A stretch of DNA of 64,000 bases from Odontesthes bonariensis (Eukaryota; Chordata; Actinopteri; Atheriniformes; Atherinopsidae), in contig NC_134509.1 in assembly GCF_027942865.1 (NCBI RefSeq), forward strand, positions 30,760,197 to 30,824,196, in the 5' to 3' direction. Below the pieces are notes generated by a model. That model saw nothing but the letters and a program-made list of their open reading frames with translations, ran no database searches and had not been told where the DNA came from. This document shows, piece by piece, positions 26,001-37,210 of this stretch. The position numbers and the translations under genes were made by a program. The stretch's first letter is position 1. Each line of letters opens with the position of its first letter.

Positions 26001-26830
26001 ATTAAAGCATTCTACACCTATACTAGCATACGGTACCTAACGTAAGTGCTTTTACTAGCACACACAGCAGAATGAACACATATAACCACACCTGGAAGAC
26101 AAAAAAAAACACATGTGTATGACACATTTATAAGCAATGGCCTCTCTCTTGAAAGAGGTCATTCAAGCAGCAACAGAATATAAGGTAAACACCCTGAAAA
26201 GGGTGCAGGCTGAATTTAAAGTACATATATTTTTAACTAGCACGTTAACTTTTCTTTTTACCCTCATTTTATTTCACAATATTGTTAAACTAAAGATCAT
26301 TTTGCAGAACAACAGATTAACAAAGAAATAGCTCAATATTAATGTGTATCTCGGAGAATAACTTCATTAGTACAGTTGTAGGCGTCAGTGAATGCTAAAC
26401 TGCCAATGTATCACAAAGCATCTGGCACATACTATCAGGCTTTTACTGAGTGCTGCGCACATTTCCTCTCAAAGATAAAGTCTATGTACTGAATGTAACA
26501 ATGGGTGTTGCTCTGTGCAGCTCAATAAAATGACACCCTGTGCGTGGAAGGTGAATCTTAATGGTTCACAAACTAATATATTCTCAGACCTGGCCAGCCT
26601 CAAACAACATGAAAGATTAAGTTAAATTTTGTCACATCAGATATCCAAATTATATGTGCTCAAGCATAAAAAAAGTTACTAATTATGTGTTACATTTAGG
26701 TACTCTGCTGTTCAATGTGCTTGTTTGTTTATATTTATGTCACTCTCATTCTTTCAGAACTGCAGGTCAATCTGGGGAGGATCCGGCTTCCTTGTACAGT
26801 GTCGTCAACAAAATCCAGATGAACTCATAA
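17033..26830 (+). CDS. Siglec/CD22-like inhibitory Ig receptor, 12 exons
   Basis: Predicted type I membrane receptor of leukocytes. Exons by GT/AG and phase: 17033-17087, 17611-17958, 18089-18316, 18592-18924, 19044-19259, 19467-19733, 20812-21078, 23919-24179, 24652-24724, 24810-24870, 25512-25708, 26758-26830; 792 residues. Order: signal peptide (1-18); V-set D1 (19-134); C2 D2 (135-210); V-set D3 (211-321); C2 D4-D7 (322-658), one exon each; membrane span (about 661-682); cytoplasmic tail. The tail has canonical ITIMs IHYASV (Tyr721), VEYATV (Tyr756) and SLYSVV (Tyr782), plus PIYCNI (Tyr735). Both V domains lack the F-strand Cys but have an E-strand Cys, and each V-C2 pair has the extra Cys expected for the Siglec interdomain disulfide. 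D1 keeps the F-strand Arg (YKFRFQT, Arg113); D3 has Lys. All exon joins are in frame. The teleost CD22-like assignment is from domain logic, not a search. Confidence 0.88.
19467..21560 (+). repeat. Tandem duplication of Ig exon D5/D6 with introns
   Basis: Exons 19467-19733 and 20812-21078 (both 267 bp) encode Ig domains differing at 11 of 89 residues. The following introns also align (for example AGTGCACTACTTTCCCTAAA near 20220 and 21490), so the unit of about 1.3 kb was copied with intron. The D7 exon (23919-24179) shares the same intron lead-in (GCTGATGTGAATGAATATG) and is an older copy. Confidence 0.9.
21565..23800 (-). mobile_element. Tc1/mariner element in intron 7, interrupted
   Basis: The left end CAGTCCATAAATACTTGGAC follows a TA dinucleotide. 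The reverse strand (22609-22163 and 23586-23345) encodes Tc1-type transposase pieces, including ISMVKTNPFTTANQVNNTLQ and VSISKSIIKSKYRG (helix-turn-helix part). The catalytic domain is degraded. A Harbinger element at 22612-23348 splits it. The right terminus is decayed and placed only approximately. Confidence 0.7.
22612..23348 (-). mobile_element. Harbinger-type element, copy 2 (reverse)
   Basis: It has the same inverted ends as the 9829-10775 copy (AGCCGCTTTCGGA / CCGAAAGCGGCT) in opposite orientation, inserted in the Tc1 element. The reverse strand repeats the 48-codon MESGEATVFMVCMMVILI frame, with silent differences from copy 1, then KEERRAERRRQRRQR before a GTAAGT donor. This matches the first exon of fish Harbinger transposases. 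Confidence 0.65.
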
Positions 26831-26995
26831 GGAATCATTTGACTAATCCTTAAAAATCTCAACAAAGACTGGATAGATTGAAATATAACTACCAGAGGAT
26901 TGATGATTTTCTGACTTTGCCTGTTGCATCACCACTGGGGTCAGAGTTTGGGCTTTTGAGGAATATAAAATGTAGTATGAAATCATGAGGTTGCA

Positions 26996-27206
<211 letters not shown>

Positions 27207-27652
27207 ATACAGCTGCCTTGACTTGATGTCAGGATCTGTATTCTTGGTTATATTTTGTACTTGGTTATTGGTGTTTTTATTTAGTACTTTGTTTCCTTTA
27301 TTAGATCGGTCTTTGTTTCACCTTAGTTCAGTTTATTCAGTATTCAGTTATGTTTTATTTTCTCCTTGTGTATTCCCTTATGGCGCTTTTCCTCTAGCTC
27401 GCTTCGGCTCGCTTCGGCTCGGCTCGGCGCGCTTTTGCGTGTTTCCACTAGCACGCAGTACCTGTAGATTTTCCGTATCACCTCAGCCCTGGTTCCAAGC
27501 GGGCCGAAGCGTTACGAAAACATGACGTCAGCCGACTGCCTTCCACTGATTGGCCGATGAGTGTCGTCACTTTTCAATACTGTTTTGTCTGGCGGCCAGG
27601 AATCTTCTCTGGCTCTCTTCTCTTGCCTTCTGTGTGACAAAAAGCCACAGGG

Positions 27653-28368
27653 CGGGCGGTCAGTGGCGTGGTGGGTTAAGCAGCCGCCCCATGTACAGAG
27701 GCTACAGTCCTTGCTGCAGCTGGCCCCGGTTCGAGTCCCACACCAGACGGCCCTGTGCTGCATGTCTTTCCCATCTCTCTGCCCCCTGCTTCCTGTCTCT
27801 CTCCAACTGTCTATCCATTGAAGCAGGGGTCTTCAATGTTTTTCAGGCCAGGGACCCCCAAACTGATGGAGAGTTGGAGCAGGGACCCCCCTACTATTTA
27901 GATGGCATACAATTGTGTTTTATATTTAACGGGGTCTAGTGCCGTGTATAAACATAGCTACTCTGTTATCGTACATTCAATACTAAGCTATTCAAATAAT
28001 ACACAGGTTAATATATTCATGTTTTTATTTTAAACATGTGCAAGGTACAGGGTGGCCGTGCCACTGCCATTTATAAACAAACATCTTGAATACAACACTG
28101 AGCTATTCAAATAATCCACAGATTTTAACTTTAAACATGCATGTAGATGGGACAATGAATCCTCAAACCATCTGTGAATGGCACACGTTTGCACACAATT
28201 TGTGAGAACTGTTTGAAAAAAATAAATAAATAAAAATTAAAAAAAATTAAAAATCGTCTAATCAACCAAAGATTTTGCGACCCCCTCTGCAGTAACTCCA
28301 CGGACCCCCTGTTGAAGACCTCTGCATTAAAGGCATAAAAAGCCCTCAAAAATATTAAAAAAAAAAAA
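27653..28368 (+). mobile_element. tRNA-derived SINE, split by a hAT MITE
   Basis: The Pol III box B GGTTCGAGTCC and an A-box-like GTGGCGTGGTGGGTTAAG are visible. The 3' end is an A-run. An exact 14-bp duplication AAAAAGCCACAGGG flanks it (27639-27652 and 28369-28382). Without the nested hAT the SINE is about 215 bp. Confidence 0.85.
27824..28324. mobile_element. hAT MITE inside the SINE
   Basis: The ends CAGGGGTCTTCAA and TTGAAGACCTCTG are inverted repeats. The flanking 8-mers CATTGAAG and CATTAAAG (27816-27823 and 28325-28332) match at 7 of 8, consistent with a hAT duplication plus one mutation. 501 bp, non-coding. Confidence 0.8.
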
Positions 28369-28979
28369 AAAAAGCCACAGGGTGAGCAGCAACACGAGCG
28401 CCTCGATGTCCTCCATGCTATCCTCCTCGTATGTTGTTGTTGTTCTGGTGGCGCAGCCGTGTTACGACGACCCCGCCCACGTCAAGGAGGCACGAAGTAT
28501 ACTCGGTTGTAAATGGAAACACAACCAAACCGAGCCGTGCCGAGCTAGTGGAAAAGCGCCATTAGTGTGCTCTCTCTCGCCCCCTGTGTTCTGCCATTTC
28601 TCTCTCTCCTCAGTCTCTCTCCTGCCCTCTGCTCTCATTCACTCACCTGCAACCCGTTTCCAATCAACCACCAGTTCCTACTCCAGTAATCACCTCCCCA
28701 GTTTATATGTCTGTCTAGTCCAACCACTCCTTGCCGGATCCTCTTCAATACTTTGGTCTCTTCATTACCTTGGTCTTGTCTTGTCCCCTGGTCCGTAAGT
28801 CTAGTCCGCCTTCCTCGCCTTTGTGTTCTCACCCGGTCCCTGGTTTTTCCTCGTCTGTCCTTTTGCTAGTGATTTGTTATTTTCTTAGTTTCAGATATCT
28901 CCAGCTTTGCTGTGACTTTTGTTTATCTTTGTTAAATAAATCCTTTTGCTTTATTTTGCCTCCCGTCGTGTCTGCACCT

Positions 28980-30299
28980 AACCTGCACTCATCTGGCTGC
29001 GTTCACCAACTACACGCGGGGGCGTTCCCTTTCCTCACACAGCCATCTGAGGAGCCTGGGAGTCATTGGTGTTTCGTCCGATTAGAAAATAATCAGAGCC
29101 AATCATTAATCGCTGGGTGGCACTTTGGATGAATGGGCGGCGTTATGGCCGGATGTGCTGGCTGTTGCAAATGTTGCCTTTAATCCTGAGATTTTCTTTG
29201 TACATATGACAATAATCGTTCACTAATCGCTCCTCGCTCCGTTTCATACTATCTGCCGCCATGGTGTTTGTTATGAAAGGCTAGCTGGTTGCATAGTGGT
29301 CCTGGTGTCGCTCTGAGCTACGTCACGGGTTGAGTCATTGGGAGTGGCTGAAGTGGCGTGTCCATAGAGCTTGAAAGTCCCGCCCCCTTTTTTGCTTCTT
29401 CTTCCTACTTCCGTCGTCCCCATGGGACCTCATGCCTGGATCTATTGACATGGGCAGGATGATGTCTTCTGTTCCCAGTCATTATATGCCTTTTTACAGT
29501 ACACGCATGATGTTCTGGGGTTAAATATGGATGAGTTCGTGCAAAAACATTGGCGATTTGTCGTAGGAGTGCCTGGTTAAACGTTGTAAAAAAAAGTTAG
29601 GGTAAAAAGACTACATTGCGTCGCATATGCTACGTCACTGATCCCACATTAACTGTATACCGGCGGTCTCGCTGGCTGGCATGGACGAAGCCAGACATAT
29701 CACCACCAGCATAGCAGAAGCTCTCCACGTGCCCCGACTGGTAGTGGTTCTCTCCTCGGCTCACAAGTTTTCGTTCGCCCTCGAAAAACTGAGTGAAACT
29801 GGCCAACGACAGCGCCATTCTTCCACTCCTCCGCGCGCCCAAACGTGATGACGTTTATTTTCCGTGCCAAACGCTACATGCTGTAGTTCGAGAAATGCTC
29901 AGAAAAATAACTTAACAATGAAGCACTTATGCCCGCTAAACTGTTACACTACTGGTATGAAAAAATATTAAAAAATGTCCTACACAACATATGTGAAATG
30001 CAAGACTCAATTCCATCAAGCGCAAAAAATAGTTTTATTCCGTCTTGGCTCCGTCATTGACTTGAATTGCAAATTATTACACTTCCGTGGTCCCGAGGGG
30101 AGGAAGTTGAATGACGTCAAGGAGGCGGGACTTTCAAGCTCTATAGACATATGTCTATGGGCGTGTCAGTCAAGATGACGGACAGATTCTTCATCCAATC
30201 ACATGCACGAGTTTTAGAAAAAATAGCCCCTTTGAAATCGTGTCGGTTGTGGGCTCGTCCCAGATGGTATGCGAATACCAGAGGGTGGGAGTCAGGTAA
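28980..30299. mobile_element. Unclassified 1.3-kb insertion with 10-bp duplication
   Basis: The LTR sequence is interrupted here: GTCTGCACCT occurs at both borders (28970-28979 and 30300-30309), the size expected for Mutator-like or similar elements. The ends show only weak inversion (AACCTG... / ...CAGGTAA). No coding frame was recognised. It contains another inverted-repeat element. Confidence 0.6.
29365..30143. mobile_element. Small TIR element nested in the 1.3-kb insertion
   Basis: A perfect 20-bp terminal inverted repeat, TAGAGCTTGAAAGTCCCGCC at 29365-29384 and its complement at 30124-30143. The outer TA could be a TA target duplication. Non-coding; 779 bp. Confidence 0.75.
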
Positions 30300-30342
30300 G
30301 TCTGCACCTGGGTCGTCCACTAAAACACATCATGACACTTGA

Positions 30343-32264
30343 TGTATTTTGGTAAATGGAAACATTGTTTTCTTTGCCTTTTTGCCTACTTTTGTTCACA
30401 ATGTACGTAAATAATGTGAAGAGGAAATAGTTTATTTTTACAGCATTATTTGTTTTTCGGCTACAAGATAATGGCTAATGTGTGTCCAGTATAACGTTAT
30501 AGTATATATGTTTTATGATCACAGCTGCCAACCAAAGAATTGAGAAGAGCAGCTATGAGCTTAAAAGTGAGTTGCCAAATCATTTTTATATTATAGAGCA
30601 TTTAGTTCTTACATTCAGAGATATCTTACATTAAAATTAGTGTAAATGCTTAAATGTTTTTTTTTTTTTTTTCATGCATCATTTCCAGTTCTGCTTTTTC
30701 ATTCTCATACATAAATAATGTCTCCTTTGTTCAAATCAAAATCCAGGATGTGATATCTGCTGTGACTGAGGATCCAAACTCACGATGTCTTAATTATGAA
30801 ATCTGTCACATGGAAACTTTTTTTTTTTTTTTTTTTAACCCATTTATATTAGAAACAGTGCTCACAGATAAAAGGACTATAACAAATGATGAGAAAGGAA
30901 TAATAACATCCAGATGAAGATGAGCTTTAACCTATAAAATTACCTCCACACACTCAGGTCCCCTTGCTCTTAAAATCCCATTTTCAAATATTAAACAGAA
31001 TCTCATTTTGGTTTTACAGATACTAGCTCGTGCTAGATAAAACTAAACAGCTCCAACCTAATCAAGTGATTTACTCTGGTGACAAAGCCCACATTCTACA
31101 TAGGTGTCCTTCCCCACTATATAGATAGATCTGACACACAAAAATAAAAAGGGGAGAAACAGAGGACTTGTGTTTAGTTTATATTCCTTTTTCTTTGTTC
31201 CACACTTGCAGTGTAATTCAAAAACCTATTCGTGGGGCACTGAAGCTGAAGGAATCCATAAAGAAATGTCTGAAAACTGTTTACAAAGACTGTAGGCCTA
31301 TGGTGTAGTGGTCTTCTAGTTAGTCGTAATTAGGGTAACTAGGGTAAGACTGAATGTAAAACTGAGCTGTACTGTTTGAATATGATGGTGCTCTGGTCAA
31401 ATTTAACAGTGGAAGCGGTTAAGCAGCTCTTTGTACCATATGAATAAAATTACACAACTATCATTAGAAGTGTTTTGACTGCTCGTTCTACCAGTTTTAT
31501 TGATGCCATTTAATTCAAACATTGTTTTTTGAGTTCATTTTTGCCTTGTATTATTTCCCTCACAGAGGTAAAGAAACTGGGGAGGATTCAGTGGCTTTGA
31601 AAATTAAAATGAATAAAACCTACTGTGGAAATGGAATCTGTGGCGTACCGTTCACTTTCAATTGAGTACTCAAGTAACAGTTATAAAGTATATGTCTGAG
31701 GCAACATCAGTCTGAGAACGAAGCAATGGAGCAACCATACAATGTGTAAGCTCAAACAGAAAATACGGGCTTGTTATTATTGGGCAAGTTAGATTAACTT
31801 TTAGACAGTATGTAAAAAGTTTGTTAATTCAAAACTTATTGCCTTTGATTGTGAGCATAGCCTACGTTTTTCAGAACAGGTCTTTAAGTTTAAAGAGAAC
31901 ATTTCCTGTTTTCTTCAAGATGAAGATGACTCAAAGGTTACACATCCATACCATATGGATAATATTTTGTGTTCTGCGTTATCAACGGATCAGTAAAAGA
32001 CACCAACACTAATGATGGGATTTAGTTTACTTTTTTACTTGTTGTGAGCAGGTAATAATTATTTTAATCATATATCCACAGTATACAGAAAAAAGAATAA
32101 CTGGTTTCCTATACCATCTATACAACGTTCAGCTCTCATTTTCTTCAAAATAAAGTCTTCATTGCACAGACTGGATTGAAAATAAATTGCAGCGTACAAA
32201 TTTGTCTGCCATCTTTGTAACACAATGACACAGTAAAATTACATGCGGTTCTGCGCAGATGCAT
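30343..32264. other. Tail-to-tail intergenic region
   Basis: Between the nested transposons and the last exon of the C3-like gene. No gene recognised. The T-rich runs at 30658-30672 and 30818-30836 may be retrotransposon tails. Confidence 0.5.
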
Positions 32265-35200
32265 TTACAGCTTGCAGCCGTTAACGGACAGTTCACGTGC
32301 AAATTCTGTAAGACTATTGCATTTAGCTTGAATACTAGGATTTCTGGAACACTCTGCAGACAAAGGCCAGCGCTCCACCCAGGTGTTCTTCCCCAACATG
32401 TAGTTGAATCTGACACAGAAAATGGAAGTTATGTTTAGCTTGTAATTTTGATGAAGTGGACAGGAGTGAAATATTCATAAGCGGTCAGTGTCTTACCTAC
32501 AATAGGTAATAGTCAGAGTGCTCTCATTTTGGAGAATCAGGGAGGATTTTTGTTTGGGGGACCTAAGCTAGCTTTTAGCAAATTTGATCCACGTAAAGCA
32601 ACTAAAACCTCAGAAATTCAAAGGTGATTGAGACAGAGCTATATCATTGTTTGTTTATTTTTTTACCATGTCACTTTTGTATCAAACAGTTTTTTACTTC
32701 GACATTATTTTCTAATCAATCATTGCTACTGTCACATGCACAGAAGCTGCCCAATGGATCCTGCTGCTGATAAGCTGTGTCGAGCATTATGCCGGTCTAA
32801 TCTTAGCATGCAATCTTTAAGAAAGTAAAAATAATGACTAAAAAACAAACTTGGAAAAGCATAAACCAGTATTATCTTTACATTTTTTGTAAACGTAACG
32901 CACAGCACTAATCATTCTTGTGGGATAATTTCTAAACCTACATCTCTGTATGTAAGTTTAATATTCACACTCTTTCACTTATTTTGAGCACTAACTAATA
33001 CTTTAGCTTCTTTGTAGTAAGCTCTTGTTTATTCACTTGCTAATTTCAGAGTGGTGGGTTTTATACATTTTTCACAAAAATCTGCCTAATGTGGCTGGAA
33101 GTGAAAAGTTATGCAAGTTGTGACAAACAGTAAAGCTGTGGGTCAGTAATTGGGGTCAGATGCATAAGTCATATATATCTATGGTTCCTTTCTATAAGTC
33201 TCTATCATTGTTAAATTATACACATGAGAACCAAGCCTAATTTCCACTCATTTTGAGACTAAAGATAAAAAAACTGATTATTTTTCCTTAAAACAAAACA
33301 ATGTCAATATTTGTGTTTGGGCAAAATACCCAAAGTCAGAGTTTATATAGTAATGTTTAACTGTAACAATTAAACTATGTCTGCCAACATGATGACCAGT
33401 AAATCAATTATAAAAACATGGGCTTTAAGTTCCTTATTTTCAGCCCAGTATATTCTTGATATTTTAACATATCAGCAAACAGTTGCTTTAACATGTACAG
33501 TTCAGAACTTGTCCTATTGTGAGAAGTTGGTTTACTGCAGCTGTTTTTTTTTATCTTCTTTTTCACCACCTATGTGCAGTATTTAATCTGCTCTTTCCCC
33601 TACTTTTGTAGGTAAACCTCTCTGCCCATAGTTGCTTCTGGTTTCTATCAAGATATCTTTTGAAAGTGCGTATTTTCCTTGCTCTCCTCACCCATTGCTG
33701 TCAGTGGTCCACTTGTCCTCTTTGGGGCCCATAAGGAGGTACATGGACCCCTGTTTCAGGTTGAGTCCATCTCTGCAGGTTGAATGAGACATGAAAAACC
33801 TTCTCTGACCTGCTGTGACTCCAGCCTCCACACCTGGACGGTACAAAAAAAACAAAAAAACAAAAACAGATTTGAAATTATTCATAGCAAATACTTTTTC
33901 TTTTCTTTTCTTTTTAGGACATATTTCATCTTTATCATACCATTCTAAAATGTTTATTTATGTAAACAAATGATAAAAATGCTTTCAAAACTCCTGTCAG
34001 AGTGTATGAAATGGTGTCTGTGGTGGATTTTGAGCATGCAAGCATCACAACAAACAAACAGGGCCACCAGAAAGTGAAAAAAAATAAACGGTGACTTGTT
34101 ACGCGTGTAAGATTTTCTCTGAAAATCTTTCAAAGTGTCACTGGACTGAGTAATTTAACATTGCTGTTGCCAGAGTGCACTCATGAGCCTTTGTGTGTGT
34201 GTGTCAGAAAGAATCCTTGTTGGGACTCACCCAGTTTGATAACTTGAGTAATCTCCATCTCATATTTGTCGTAGTAACTCTGACTGACACTCAGTACCTT
34301 CACCTGAAAAACTAAACACAGAACAAAAGAAATGACCAAACTTGAGCATTACTGCCATGAAATGTATGAAAACTATAAAGAATGCACATGATTATGTTAC
34401 TACAGTCTACTAATGAGTGTTGTTTGAATTCATTTTTTCAACATGAGCCATTTTTTAGAATTATGTGTGTGTGTATTTATTTTCCATCCATCCATTATCT
34501 GCCGCTTGTATTTATTTTGTATTTCTATAATCCTAAAAACATGTGCATGCATTTGTGAACAGTGACTGCATGAGTGTGTATCATACCATGGATTAAGCCT
34601 TTGCAGGCAAATGTTTCTCTTTCTTTGTTGAGGAAATTTTCACTTTCAGTTTTGGAGACACAGCAGTCACCTGGAAATGTTGAGCCAATAGACATTAAGA
34701 TGACCGGCAACATGAGTGCAAAATATTGCAATAATGTTCTGTTGGAGGCACATTCATACTTTACCCTGTGTGCAGCGGCAGACGTCGTCCTGGCAAATCC
34801 GACTGAGCTCCTCCTTGTCCTCTCTGGGAGAGTAAGTACGACTGCAGCGGTGATCTGAGCAAACAAAAATAAATGAATATATCAAAAATCCGTTTTCATT
34901 GTGTGTGGCACAATTTTTATTTGCATTATAATGATTTATTATGCAGTGACCATCTGAGAGGGAAGAAGGTGGGACTACACGTTGATACACAGCTACATTG
35001 CTCTTTTAAAAGTTTTAGAAGCATTTCCTGAAGCTGGCTATAAAGTGACAGTCGACTTTGGTTGCCTACCTGGGTTGTAATACTCATAGGCTGTAACTGA
35101 GGATGGCTGCAGGAGGCCAACTTTAAAGTTCTGCTGAAGTCTAAAGACCAGTATCTCTGGCTCTTTATGGGAAACCTGAGAGGAGGAGGACAAGAGGAAC

Positions 35201-37210
35201 AATTAGTCCAACAAAGTGGAGAAGATGAAACATTACACAAATGCTGTTTTAGCAAGTCTAAGTGTGGAGTTTGTTACAGAAAAAAAAAAAAGAAGCTTGG
35301 AACCGTAATATCTGGGCTTTTATGAAACACTTTTCAGTTTTATTTAACCAGACTTGTTTCTTGAAATAGGCACATATCCAATAAATCCGACTGTGGCCTC
35401 TCATGCTGTTACCTTAAACAGGTGGAGGATCAGGGAGCCTCTGTCACTCAGGTTATCTACGATCTGAAAGTTGCTGATGTAACGGTCCACTGAGTTGGAC
35501 AACTGTACAAAAAACAGATTTAGAATTTGTCAGCAACCCTGGACTTGATATATTACTCAGTGTTGTAATGTTGTCTTGTGTCCTGTCAAAGAGGAAAAAA
35601 AAGAAAAAGCAGAAGCCAAATCCATGTGATCATTCAGATTTTTAAGAACTTGTGTCTGACTACCAGCTCCAGGTCTGAGTTATCTGGGGTGAAGCCAGTG
35701 GGCAGGCTGATATCAAGAACGACCATTCGGACATCTCTGGGTCCTAACGCCCTGTGAAAGGAGCAAAGAACAGCACTGACAAAAGATACTAAACCTCAGA
35801 GGAAATCAGCACAAAGCCAGTCACCAACTGATCTAATTAGACTCTTTAGGGATGTGATTAACAGCCACTGAATCAGAAAGACGATAAATAACATTTAGCA
35901 TGTGAACAACAGAAGCATCTGTCACTAGTGAGATACAATCCCAGGCAAGAAAAAAAAAACTCATTATCTGGATTGAACCACCCCCGACCCCATCCACCCC
36001 AAAAAGTACCAGGATAATTAATGTGTCAGCTCGCTACCAGATGAATAAAACCTATCCATGACGTCAGGTTCTCATTTTAATGGAAGACGTTTTGCACAGT
36101 GAGTACATGAATGAGAAAAGCTCACCTCACTTTGATGGTCATCTTGTAGAACTTCTCTACATCTGCTGGAGGTTTTTCTAGTATTGGGACAGAAACACAG
36201 CAATACTTTATGCAGAGCTAGCTACCTGGAAACATTTAATGTATGTATCGATGAATGTAACATAATCATACTACATGAGCTGTGTTAATTAGCTTTTATG
36301 CTAATAATATTGCATTATTATTGTAATCACTGAAGATTCTGTTTCCATTGCGATGTTCTTTTGTCTGTTCAAAAGAGTGTCTTATAAATCTACTCATTTT
36401 CTATACCCGCTTCATCCAGTTCAGGGGAGTTAAGGGGGCTGGAGCCTATCCCAGCTGCCATTGGGCGAGAGGCGAAGTAAATTTAGAATCACCAGTTAAC
36501 ATGCATGTTTTGGCTGGAACCCTCTTGCTGTGAGGCAACAGTGCTAACCAACACACCACCGTGCAGAACGTCTAGTAAATCCAGTTTTCTAAATGAATGC
36601 CAGCATCTAAAATGTTTGTCTTTTTGTTGTAGTCTATAACAGTGGTGTGAATTGCTTTAAATAAGACGTTAATTACTGACATGTTTTTTCTGGGATGTTC
36701 TGCTTATGCTATTCTGTAATCGTTTTGTGCTTTTTGTTCATACTACAGTCATGGAAAAATAATTAAACTTAGCTTAGATTTAATTTTTTAACTGACACTC
36801 AAAGTGACAACATAACCAAAGACCTTAGACATTCTGCCTATGTGAGAGAGTCGATAATGCGAGTTACCAGAGGATTCTTCGATCATGACACTGAGCTCAA
36901 AGTCCTTGCAGGGCGTTTTCTCATCCACTTCATGTAGCTGGTTATAATAGGTAACCACCTTGGGAAAAATTTAAGTTACAGAAGTTTATCAGACAAAAAA
37001 TGTTGCTTTTTTTCTGTCTTCAATTGATTTGTGAAGTTTCACTATGTCACAAAATTGTGTGTTTCAATTTACAGCAGTGTTCATGTCTTTGTACATTAAA
37101 TAAATTCATGAGTGTAAAGCAAAGTTGCCTCATTAAAAATATGTTTTCACCTCCAATATTCCCTGTCCATTTCCTTCAGCCACCACTTCCAGATCAAGAT
37201 CAAGAGGAAA
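32265..37210 (-). other. C3-like gene: CUB end, MG8 and C345C exons
   Basis: Exons 37151-37210, 36868-36958, 36126-36177, 35664-35751, 35413-35502, 35070-35175, 34765-34854, 34587-34670, 34231-34311, 33692-33833, 32265-32409. MG8 has [17 protein letters not shown] and [14 protein letters not shown]. The C345C (netrin-like) domain has [38 protein letters not shown] and [17 protein letters not shown]. The stop codon is at 32265-32267. No Arg-rich alpha/gamma cleavage site, so two chains are expected. Confidence 0.88.

Larger units (their letters stand above)
27381..28561. mobile_element. Harbinger-type MITE with TTA target duplication
   Basis: The ends are TGGCGCTTTTCC and GGAAAAGCGCCA, with TTA on both sides (27378-27380 and 28562-28564), the PIF/Harbinger signature. 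The subterminal GGCTCGGCTCGGC and CGAGCCGTGCCGAGCT sequences are mutually inverted. It sits within the solo LTR and itself carries a SINE. Confidence 0.85.
27227..30337. mobile_element. Solo LTR, split by two later insertions
   Basis: Starts TGTCAGGATCTG and ends CATGACA (TG...CA with TGTCA/TGACA inverted ends), flanked by the 5-bp duplication CTTGA at 27222-27226 and 30338-30342. An AATAAA-type polyadenylation signal lies at 28934-28939. After removing the nested elements the LTR is about 600 bp. No gag or pol remains, so it is a solo LTR, probably of a Gypsy-type retrotransposon. Confidence 0.75.

Noticed and set aside
30520-31620. Exon-like pieces downstream of the receptor gene (for example near 30530, 30747 and 31566)
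   Set aside because: Short AG/GT-bounded stretches exist, and the one at 31566 vaguely resembles the last receptor exon (GGGGAGGATTC), but the match is only about a dozen bases and no continuous frame or Ig exon supports a second gene.
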